Assembly: GCA_009761415.1 (NCBI GenBank)
Contig: QUOL01000004.1
Coordinates: forward strand, 1,178,001-1,242,000
From: Sarcomyxa edulis
Lineage: Eukaryota; Basidiomycota; Agaricomycetes; Agaricales; Mycenaceae
DNA: 64,000 nt
Direction: 5' to 3'
Below, piece after piece: positions 12,119 to 21,406 of this stretch. The position numbers were made by a program, and so were the translations under genes. The first letter of the stretch is position 1; each line of letters begins with the position of its first letter. The notes beneath the pieces are model-generated. The model worked only from the letters and a program-made list of their open reading frames with translations, was not told the DNA's origin and ran no database searches.

Positions 12119-13612
12119 TCAAACCCGCTTCTTGATCCAATCCTGCATAACCACAAACGTCTCCGGCGCACTATAATGCATGTTCACCGCGTGGCCCGTG
12201 TTCTCTGGAATGTGGATAGAGAAGTCAGATGACGCGGGGAAGAGTTTCTTGGTAGGTTCTATTAGATTGGGTTCTCCATCGAGAGCTTGGTAGCAGTTTC
12301 CTCCACAGAAGATACTGTATACGGTTATGGGGCATTGGTGAGAAGTATCAACGTTGATAAGAAATGGGGAAGCACGCACAAGTCTTTGTCGCCAGTGACG
12401 ACGAATACTGGGTGCGTGTAGTCGGTAGCGTTGGTCTTCAAAGGGTCCCCTTGAGTGAGGAGTTCGCCAAGGGTGAGCGTTGCTTTCGTATTTTCCGCGA
12501 GTACCAGGGAAGCTGAGGAGAAAGTTACTGAATCTCTTGATAACTGGAGCGAATAGATAGATGTACGTACTATAGTTAAAGTAAGGATAATAGAAAAAGT
12601 TGAACTGGTCGTTATTGATGCCTTGGGTCGCGAGATAAGAGTTACTGAGATTGCCTAATTCGTAAGAGATGTGAGCCATATGCCACAGGCAATACCAAGG
12701 GAAGTTCTTACCGAATCGTCCAGGATTTTGTTCTGACGCGATGGTCAATCCAAACCCTGCCAAAGTTGCGGGCATCCCTTCAGAATAAGTAGAAAATCCA
12801 GTCAAAATCGTTCCGTCGAGAGCATTGCCGTGTTTAACAGCCAAACCAAGGAGATTGAGACTAGCAGATGTGTAAGTTCCACGTCACCGTATCTGTCGGT
12901 GAGAATTTCGAACGTACCTGCCAAATGAATGACCTACACCAATGATCTTACCGAAGGTAAACCCGCTAGAGCCGTTATCCCGCAGTTGCTTGACAAGAGC
13001 GGCGGAGACTTCGACCTCAGTGGCGGTTTGGACATCTTTGATACCGTCTGGCTTGTCTGACCTTCCGACACCTGCCGTATCTGGTGAGCATGAATGGCCA
13101 TAAGTGGGACAAGATATCACGAACCGAGTCTGTCGAAAATGAAGATAGCGTGGCCTGCCTGGACAGCTGCTTCAACATAGTTGTACTCGGAGCCTTCCCC
13201 ACCAAAGTTCCAGTAGGAGTGATCAAAGTTGATACTACAGAAACATGGTAAACTTCACATAAGCATATTAAGAAGACAAACAGAAAGCGACGAACCCATG
13301 AACGGCAAACTCAAGAACTCCTCCTGAAGAAAATCCCGCGGGGATACAAATCTCGGACCAGATATTGTACGTCGCCTCAAGGGTGATCTTGTCACCGGTA
13401 ACCTCAGTGGATACGTTCGACGTCTTGCTATCCATCTGAGCGGCGAATCCTGTCAGCTCTGTCTGGTTTGCAGGAGCAGAGAGCTTGAGATCGGTGGTCT
13501 GTGCGGAAACTGGGACAGAGATGATGTTTTCTGTACAAGTGTATGGTTGAAGTCTCGAGACCAGAGCTTCTGCTGATGCGGAAAGGAGGAGGACAGAGAG
13601 AAGAGGCAACAT
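12119..13612 (-). CDS. Secreted alpha/beta hydrolase, tandem paralog B
   Basis: It has the same architecture as paralog A. The signal peptide is MLPLLSVLLLSASAEALVSR. Blocks follow as YTCTENIISVPVSAQTTDLK, GRSDKPDGIKDVQTATEVEV, IIGVGHSFG (nucleophile Ser), NALDGTILTGFSTYSEGMPA, LGNLSNSYLATQGINNDQF, FCGGNCYQALDGEPNLIEP, then GHAVNMHYSAPETF (catalytic His) and QDWIKKRV before the stop at 12119. About seven exons are present. The protein is probably secreted and ester- or amide-cleaving, with no known substrate. Its 5' flank now abuts a large transposon that begins 169 bp upstream of the start codon, so its regulation may be altered. Confidence 0.85.
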
Positions 13613-13651
13613 GATCAGGGTTGGAGAATCGCCCCCTCGAGATTGTCCCCA

Positions 13652-13659
13652 TATTTATA
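13652..13659 (-). promoter_or_regulatory. TATA box of paralog B
   Basis: TATAAATA on the minus strand, 40-47 bp upstream of the ATG at 13612, matching the paralog A promoter. It lies between the gene and the transposon, so the core promoter survived the insertion. Confidence 0.55.
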
Positions 13660-13773
13660 GGACGTACGGCGGCTGACATCAGGATATGTTTAAACCTGTA
13701 AATTTGAAAGTGGTCAGCCCAGCATGATAGCCCAGTCTCAGCCAATGTCCGCCTCCGACAAGTCGCGATTGAG

Positions 13774-13780
13774 CATGAAC
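13774..13780. repeat. Target-site duplication, left copy
   Basis: CATGAAC directly precedes the transposon terminus CCCAGTG. The identical heptamer follows the other terminus at 25040-25046. Including the adjoining G, the match extends to 8 bp (GCATGAAC). Confidence 0.85.
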
Positions 13781-13843
13781 CCCAGTGAAAAATGCGGACG
13801 ATTATAAACAGATTGAGACAATTATATACGGAATTCGGAAATA
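13781..13843 (+). repeat. Left terminal inverted repeat
   Basis: It starts CCCAGTGAAAAATGCGGACG and continues through ACAATTATATACGGAATT. Aligned with the reverse complement of 24977-25039 it matches at most positions, with one single-base gap near the inner end. Confidence 0.85.
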
Positions 13844-13964
13844 ATTGTGAATTTTGCCGTTTTTTGTAAATAATTGTTCGAGAAAACAATTATTGACAGA
13901 AGAACTGGGTGCATTTACGGATCGCCTGACAATTATGTACAGCCTGATAACGATATCTCCTGCC

Positions 13965-14160
13965 CGCCTGTCTGCTCTCGCTCCCCTGCTTCTTGCTCCA
14001 GCTGCCCTGCTCCCGCTCCCCCGCTCCCCCGCTGCCCTGCTCCCGCTCCCCCGCTAGCCCCCGATGCTTCCTCGCCCCACCGCCTCTAGCCCTACCTTTC
14101 CCCAGCCTCGATACTCCCCCTCCCCCTACTCACACTCCTGTGCTGCTGCTGCTCTGCTCC
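13965..14160 (+). repeat. Pyrimidine-rich low-complexity tract
   Basis: The plus strand is dominated by C and T with repeated short units such as GCTCCCGCTCCCCC and GCTGCCCTGCTCC. It lies just inside the left end of the transposon. The open frames across it are artefacts of the composition. Confidence 0.7.
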
Positions 14161-14340
14161 CTACTGCTGGAATATAGCATCGAATAAACCGTAAAAGCTG
14201 TAAATTAAGCATCGTTAGTCGGACAATATGACCGTCAAAAACAAATAAGACGCACCGAGAATAATAGCAATGGACATGTGGATATGGATCTAGACATTGA
14301 AGATAAGTAATATGAGATGTCTCGAGACTGACAACGGTAC

Positions 14341-16679
14341 CTATTCTTCGTTTGCAGACGGTCTTGAGTTCTTTCGAGTCATCACCTTGGCCGCTTTTGC
14401 TGCCTCCTTCGCGGCCGCTTTAGCCGCTCGTTCTCGGATCTTGTAGGGCTAATATATACATGTTAGTAAAGGTTCCAATGCTAAGCTGAAGACTTGCCTC
14501 AATATCCTCCGGTTTGAGAGCCTTGTACACAATATCAAAATCTGCGCTGGTTATCTTGGGGACTTTTTTCACGTAGTCGATGAAGTACAGGTTTCTGTTC
14601 ACGATAGGTTAGCATCGAGGTCTCAAGATCTAAAAATGACTCACTTTGCTGTCGTACTGCTTGTCGGTTTCTTATAGACCACTTTGGTAGCCGGTTTATC
14701 ACCCGGAGGTATGGTCTTGACTTCGGCAGCTTGTCTATTCGATTTATCTATTCGAGATGCGAGGAGAAGAATGGTCAGGGCAAGTTCAAGGTAATCCAGA
14801 TACGTACCTTTATCTTGACGAGCAAATTCTTCAACGCCAGTCATACGCGCTGTTGGGCCCGAAGGTTGCCCAAAGCGAGAAAATCTAAGTTATACTGTCG
14901 GTAAGATGAAGTATGCAATATGACATCAAGGAGAACAACTTACAGAGGGTTCTTAACGGAGAATGACTTCGTCAATCCAGGTGCAGTCTCAGGAGAAACA
15001 TATGACCTGCCAAGGACAGGTGGGGGATTACCGGATAACGCCAACAACGCGTCAACAGTGGGGGAAAGACTAGGGTCCAAATTGGATAGAGAAGAAGTGG
15101 GACCGGGAGGTGGAATAGCAGGAGTAGCGGCCAAAGCCAATGGACCAGAAGTAACCGCCGAAGGACCAGAAGTAGCGGCTAAAGGACCAGAAGTAGCGGC
15201 TAAAGGACCAGAAGTAGCGGCCAAAGTAGAATTATCCGCAGAACCAGGAGATGGACCAGAAGATACGGCAGAAGGACCAGAAGTAGCGGCAGAATGAATA
15301 GCACCACCAGAACCAGGAGAAGCAACGAAAGAACCAGGAGTCGTGAGGGAAGAGTCGGAAGTGATGAGAGAAGAGTCAGAAGTAGCGAGAGAAGAGTCGG
15401 GAGTAGTTGAGGATGTGCAACTATTCCCAGATGATAACGGAGCTGATCCAGATGACGACGACGAGTGGGAGTCAGAACCAGATCCTGAAGGTCCAAGAGT
15501 AGGAAGAGGAGATGTACAAGACAACGGTGCGAAAGTCGGAGATTGGGACCTTGATTGAGCCTTTTGTTTCCCTTTTGCATTGACAGATAGGCCGATTGAC
15601 TCTTGAATTGAAGGCGAGGAAGAGCGGGGTTTTTTAGTAGCCAAAGCGTTAGTAGGTAGATTCTTAGCCTTTCTTTTCTTGGATACACTCGCATATTGGC
15701 CATTGTTTTTCTTCCATTTAGTAAACCAGTCCCAGTAGATTCGCTGGATCATCTGGTCCAGCTTCCAGTTCCCTTCGCATATGATGAGCTCGGTGTATCG
15801 ATCTGAACATATTTTGTGAATAAAATCCTGGAGCGAAATCGTAGCTTGGCTCCATGTCTCCGGAGGGGTGGTGTGTTGGGAAAACTCGTTGAGACATGCG
15901 CGGATGGTAGCGCGGATGGCGCTAATTCGGCTCCCTGGTACGCGAGCACCACCTAGGGAGACGACATAGTGCGAGTTGGTGTTTTCGTCGTCTTCTGACA
16001 GTCGCGCTGGTCCAGATTTACCTTTTGATTCGTTGATACGTGTAGGAGCTGATTTACGAGCTGTCTCATAAGCGGAAAAGATCTGGGGAGTCCAGAAATG
16101 AGTCTTCTTGAATTTCGCGCCTTCCGGGTCGTTTGGCGTCAATGGGACAGTAAAGGTCTTGGGAATGTATAGCGAGGATGGGTGTATGGAATCTGAAGAC
16201 TGAGGGAGGGATGAAGAGTTGCTTTCCGGCGATGATTTTGACTGCAGCAAGGTCGAATGCTGTTCACTATGTTTGGTCAGGGGTGAAAAAATCATTGAAA
16301 ATGGGCAGAATGAATGACCCACAGTAAGGTGGTGTATTTTCCCAAGAGTTTCTGATATAATTCTACGTATGGAAAGACCTCATTATAAGGTATGTTTGCG
16401 TTGGCTACGAGTTCAGTGTGAGTTGCCTCCGCAATGATGGGATTGAACTGTATAGGCTATTGAACATAGCGCATATACTCAGTGAAATCAACAACCGTAG
16501 CAGTCCTCAAGTAAAGGATATAAACATACCTTGGAAACTGTTGTTTTTGTGGCCTCAGATGCTGAAAATGCTGTGTTTTGTTCAGAGTGTCCGAAAGCGG
16601 GATCTCTTAACAATTCTGACATTGGAACACGGTCAGAAAACTGGTACAAGTTAGGAGGCATGTTGGAGCTATTCCACAT
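14341..16679 (-). CDS. Transposon-internal uncharacterised protein, seven exons
   Basis: Exons join by frame: 16679-16530 (MWNSSNMPPNLYQFSDRVPM), 16456-16323, 16266-14944, then four short exons ending at 14341. Near the middle, WSQATISLQDFIHKICSDRY and IYWDWFTKWKKNNGQY look like a folded helical domain. A basic KKRKAKN stretch could be a nuclear signal. A Ser/Pro/Thr/Ala tail with repeats of AATSGPLAATSGPSA follows. The C-terminus is Ala/Lys-rich (RERAAKAAAKEAAKAAK). One intron (14497-14449) uses a GC donor. The reading frame is intact, unlike neighbouring decayed sequence, so it may be an element-encoded accessory protein. I cannot assign a function. Confidence 0.7.
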
Positions 16680-17099
16680 GGTAAGAAAAGAATTTGAGAC
16701 GTGGTGTCGACAGAAGGTGAGAAGGACGTGAGAGAAAGGAGCAAAACGCTTTGGCATCGCGTCGTGTCACGTCACGTCGCGTCTACCTCAGTGAAATCAA
16801 GTTCAACTTGTCTCTCGTTATCTTTTGGGACCCATGTAACACAACAGACATCAGACGTAAAGGTATCCTAATTATGTATTATTGGTTTGAAGAGGCCTGC
16901 CCTTGAACGCAGGAGCGCAGGTAGATGCTGCTGATGTCGTGACTCTGATATCTTCCTCTTCCTCCCTTTCACCCCCATCGCCACCGTTCGCATGCAAAGT
17001 GAGAGCCTTAGGGTTCTCAAAAAGGTTGGGACAGGCCAGGCTCGATGCCGAGACAGTTCAATCAGAGTGTGAACACACGAGCTTCTCGTTCATCGACGG

Positions 17100-17690
17100 C
17101 ACCGTAGATTCCTGAGGAAAACAATTAGTCTGTCGTATTCAGAGTGAGAAAACTGTCCCGTGCGACTCACCGATCACTGTCGTTTTCCAGCTTAGTCCCA
17201 CCTTTGAGTCGAAGGTGTCTCCATCCTATCATCTTCAGAAAGTCCTCCATGATATCCATGACTTTGGTCATCTGGAAGAAGATGAGCACCTAAAAGATGC
17301 ACGTGAGTGATATGTTATGGGTACGGAAGAGAATCTTCATCTAGACTCACTCTGTGGCCGGTAGAAAAGAGCTCGAGTTGCCCGGACGTTCGTACGATCT
17401 TCTCGTCGATGAATCCACTGGGACTGATCTTGTCTTCTACACTCTCGAACAAGAAAGGATGCGCCGGATGATCAACAAAAGCTTCTTCTTCGTTCAATTC
17501 AGTCTTGTCTCTAGTGCCGGAAATAGCAAAGGGAGTGTTGAACCACTCGTCGAATGATTTGACGGAGTTGGAGATCTTGGGAAGGATGAAGTTGAGTAGC
17601 GACCAGAGCTCTGGAAGGTTGTTCTGGAGCGGAGTTCCTGTGAGAAGGAGCCGATACCGGGAGTGTTAGTATGTTGTCACTGACTATGAT
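17100..17690 (-). pseudogene. SNF2/STH1-type ATPase fragment (internally deleted)
   Basis: Read leftward, the sequence gives [20 protein letters not shown], then [19 protein letters not shown] and ELNEEEAF. It then jumps directly to [20 protein letters not shown] and, after an intron-like gap, VLIFFQMTKVMDIMEDFLKM and WRHLRLKGGTKLEND. These are motifs III and IV neighbourhoods of Snf2/Sth1 remodelling ATPases. The roughly 80 residues normally lying between NEEEA and HPFLFE are missing, a second short stretch is missing before FSTGHRV, and the helicase C-terminal motifs V-VI do not follow. I read it as a captured, decayed copy inside the transposon rather than a working remodeller. Confidence 0.75.
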
Positions 17691-17945
17691 ACTAAGGAAA
17701 GGATACTGTAATGGATAGAGATGTGCGGGTGACTCGATCGGGGATATGGTAATAGTACAGTTTAAACATAAAAACATGAACACTTACGGGGAGTGATAAA
17801 AATAAGAAGTCTCTGGGTCCTGGGAACCGTGTAGAATCTAGCTGGTGACAGTGATGTATAGGCGGCGAGGAATCGCGTTTTTTTGGGGTGATTCGTTCGT
17901 CGAAGGAGAATAGTAGTCGGATGTAGGGAAGGGAAATGCAAGCGC

Positions 17946-19060
17946 TCACATAGTCGTGGATGTCTTTTCAACGTCAATCCTGATTCCTCTGACGTCGTCC
18001 AGACTCGGGCCTCTCGCCCTAAACCCCATCTCCAACGAGTGATACGCCGGTGCCGGACTCCCTCCATGGCAGTCAGCCCCAGCATTGGTTATATCACATT
18101 CACCAGTTCCGTCTCCAACAGCAGTGCGGGTGCTTCCGCTAAGATTCCCTATGCCCATACCGAGACCCATACGAATGTGCTCCATCTCCACTACGTCGTG
18201 GTCGAGATCCATTTCAATGTCTCCCGGGGACAGGCTTCCAAGAGTGCTGAGCATGACGTTGGAGCTAATGTTGGTACCAACGCCGCCGCGAGAGCTTTGA
18301 CGACCAAAAACATCGCCATACTTGGTATGATGGCCCAGCGGAGTGAAAGGGAATCCCTGGTGCCTGATTTGGTAGTGAAGGCGGCAATTCCAGTTCCTTC
18401 GGAGTGGGAGACGGTCTCTGAGCCACGTTCACGAAGATCCAAAATCTAGGGGATAGGGAATATCAAGGAATGACTCCAGTTGATCTATACAAAATAGTCT
18501 TACAAGACGACAAGCAAGAACAGGACCCAACATGATACTCAAAGGAATGTTGATAGCAGAAATGACTTGACGAGGTCTGTGATGCGCATTTAGTGAAGGG
18601 AAGCTGGTGATGTATCAGACGGCACTCACTGAAGATAGAATACACCATTAATCTGCGACAGACACATGAGCAGGAGATGCATAGGAGCTTAATCGAGCTC
18701 GTACCAAGTTGGCAATGGATATCAAGAGGTAATAAAACACTCCTGAGAACGAGGGTTAGAAAAACAGAGATACGATAGTAGGGCGTTTGTACCTTCACGG
18801 AGGAAGGTCTGGATAAGCGGATTGTTGGGTCCACCGTTCCGGCGACGTATGTTGATAGCTTTCCATACAGTCATAAACGTAACGACAGTATCAAACAAAA
18901 GCGGGGCGATCTGTAGATCGGTCATGCGGGGATCCCGGATACTGATTTCACAAGGGCGGCGGAGGTCAACTCGGTTTAAGGGGAGAAGAGAACCGTGGGT
19001 CAGACGTTCAGCGACCAGTGCATGGAGAGAGCGTGAGATCTGTATACTTAGATGTTAGAC
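17946..19060 (-). pseudogene. Multi-pass membrane protein fragment (DUF6533-like)
   Basis: Spliced minus-strand pieces read LLFDTVVTFMTVWKAINIRR, NPLIQTFLREG, VFYYLLISIANLINGVFYLQ and VISAINIPLSIMLGPVLACR, ending RLILDLRERGSETVSHSEGT. This matches the C-terminal half of the seven-helix DUF6533-type proteins common in Agaricomycetes. Further on, the Ser/Gly-rich tail (GDVFGRQSSRGGVGTNISS) continues only after a change of frame near 18330-18370, suggesting a one-base indel. The N-terminal half is not recognisable. It is probably a captured and decaying gene inside the transposon; a living gene with an unusual intron is less likely. Confidence 0.5.
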
Positions 19061-20360
19061 AATGAGACGAGATCAAGACATAGTCCAATATGACTCACCT
19101 GAAGTGATGACGGTCAAAGTAGAGGAATATCAAGGTTGCTTACCCCGGATGGTGGCGAGAAGGCAGCGAGTCTTGGATCACGATTATCAGCCGTGGTCAA
19201 GATACCGTCATTTATGCGTAGAGATGGATTATGAACGGCGATAGGTGAGGAGATTTCTTTGCCTTGAAATGTGGATGCACAATTGCGAGGACTTAGTTCA
19301 CGAGGAACTGAATCGGCGGAATGCTCAGCCGTCAAAGTAGAACGGGTAATCGACCTTGACAGAGAATTGGAGTTCATCGAGTCAGGCCTGTGGCGATCGA
19401 ATCGCTGCGTGTCGCCACAGCCGCAGTATAAGCCATTCGAAACAACGAAGCGGGTGGGGGGTCATGATCATAGGAGACGACGAGGTCTGGATGTGCGTAA
19501 GGATGGACGTCTTCTTCGTCTATATACGATGTCCTACCACCAGAAGAGTTATTCTCAGAGGAGACTTTGCTCCCATGCTGCTGGTCCGGCAGATGAGGTA
19601 AAGGCGAGCAATGGGGAGAAGAGGAATGTGAATTGGTAGGTGTCTGAGGGCGGCTTCTACCCAATGCAAATTTGTTTCGCAAGCTGGAACCAGGTGGTGA
19701 TGGGGATATCAAAGACGTGGAGGAAAGACTCGTCGTCCTCCTGCAGAGAGTCTTCGTCCAACTCCCAGGGTGCGCGAGAATGGAAACACATCTTGGGACC
19801 AAGAACACTCATACGATACGCGGATCAGGCTCTTTATCGTCGTCGTCATCGAGAAGGTTATGAGACCTCTCCTCATCGTCGTAGGCATCTGCAGATGCGA
19901 TAGACCGTCTATCTTGTCAGCGTCGTGAGTGTATCCGAGTCTTCACCGTTGTCCATGAGTTCTTCCATATAAGTCAAACAGTTTGACGAAGGTCAAAATC
20001 AATGCTTACTGGACGTCGCCCACGTACATCGCGACTTCAACAGCGCCGCCAACCCCTTCCCAATGCCATCTTCCAAACGATTGTATGGCGACGTCGACCA
20101 ACGACGCTTGTTGACTTGGACTCGGACAGTTCTCATTCTGTCCGTGAATCGTTGAAGACACAACGGACGCTGTCGTCTCGGTCGGGTCTTCTCTGGAGTT
20201 TGAGCAGAACGAATCATGAGGGGTTGTAAGTTGTGGAGTACAAGTCGACGAGCAAGAAAACAAAGGCGTCGACGCAACGTCAACGCGAAGTCTCTTGCGG
20301 AGGTGGCAGTGCCAGTGCCAGAAATGGCAAAAGTCCCAAAATTGACTGGAACTCAACCAA
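19061..20360 (-). other. Unassigned transposon interior, possibly more captured sequence
   Basis: Minus-strand open frames here contain plausible protein-like pieces (LLDDDDDKEPDPRI near 19830-19870, SYIDEEDVHPYAHPDLVVSY near 19480-19540, VDVAIQSFGRWHWEGVGGAV near 20040-20100). They are interrupted by frame changes and no consistent gene model emerged. They look like remnants of one or more host genes. Confidence 0.3.
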
Positions 20361-20553
20361 CATTTTGCAAGCTAAAGTAAGTGCACAATCTGATCAATGT
20401 ATGCTATGAGAGACTGTTTGTGGTGTCAGACCATAGAGAATATTGTTTCCCGTGGCAGGAGTCCGACGTCAAAATCTGCGGTGGCGGTGCTTCGGAAGAG
20501 CCCGTGGAAACTGACGAAGCCTCGTCAGTTTCTCAGCCACAAACGCGAACATA

Positions 20554-21197
20554 ATGTCTTCATCCACAAACGCGAAGAAACCGGCGTACTCTCGTGGTAC
20601 ACCATATGAACTTTTTGAATCTGGATTTGTCAAGAGATCTAGACGCAAAAATTCTATACATTGGAACGATCGCCGTATTCCTACTGTTGCCGAATCAACA
20701 CCTCTTAACACTACTCTCAAGCCTCCGACTGCTTTCCTGACGCCTCTTGCACCTCTCGCTACTGCATTGTCACCCCTTCCTGATGGACAAAAACTTCTAG
20801 CTGCTGCCCCGACATCTCTTCCTGCTGCCCCGACACCTCTTCCTGCTGCGGTTTCAAAATCTCCGAATCCTTCTCGATCACCATCTCTTGAAACGGAATC
20901 ACAAATTTACAAATTCTATGGTGTCACGTCCTTCAGTTTCAATGACCCTTTTACTTTCACTTCGCAACCTGTCGAGCCAGAGAAAGAACTCAGTAGAAAT
21001 CTGGTAAGTCACATAACAGAATGAATAACTTGTCTGTGCTGACACTCTGACAGAATCAAGAGGAGGAGGAAGGTGTAGAAAGGACAGACAGGACTGTGGT
21101 TCCCCGGTTGAAAAGTCGGAGACGTCTCGCAAAGTTTTCTCAACGTCATCGCGAACGGTTTATAGGTTACAGCCAAGATTCCGAATCTTCGAAATAA
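20554..21197 (+). CDS. Small two-exon transposon-internal protein
   Basis: Exon 1 (20554-21003) and exon 2 (21054-21197) are joined by a 50-bp intron (GTAAGT...GACAG). The predicted product of about 197 residues opens MSSSTNAKKPAYSRGTPYEL and has a basic segment (KRSRRKNSIHW). A Pro/Ala/Leu low-complexity section (repeats of APTSLPAAPTPLPAA) follows, and the basic C-terminus is RLKSRRRLAKFSQRHRERF. It is the only plus-strand gene in the element. No family is recognised; the basic composition could suit a DNA-binding accessory factor, but that is inference. Confidence 0.45.
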
Positions 21198-21406
21198 ATC
21201 GGTAAGTACCAACGCCTGTATTATGAGCAGTTTAAATCTGAATCTGAATGCTGTTCCCTTCATAGTTTATTCGTCCTTTTCCTGCTGCATTATCACGTCG
21301 TTTAGTATGCATGAGAAATGTTTTGAGCTCTGCGTAATACCATTTTCTTGCTCGTATGGCATATCACACATTGAGATTGCAACTGGAAAGTACGAAAAAA
21401 TCTAGT

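Noticed and set aside
13965..14187. Pro/Leu-rich open frames near the left transposon end
   Set aside because: Products of a pyrimidine-rich low-complexity tract.
15200..15703. Leu-rich minus-strand open frame
   Set aside because: Frame-shifted shadow of the Ser/Pro/Ala repeat region of the transposon companion gene.
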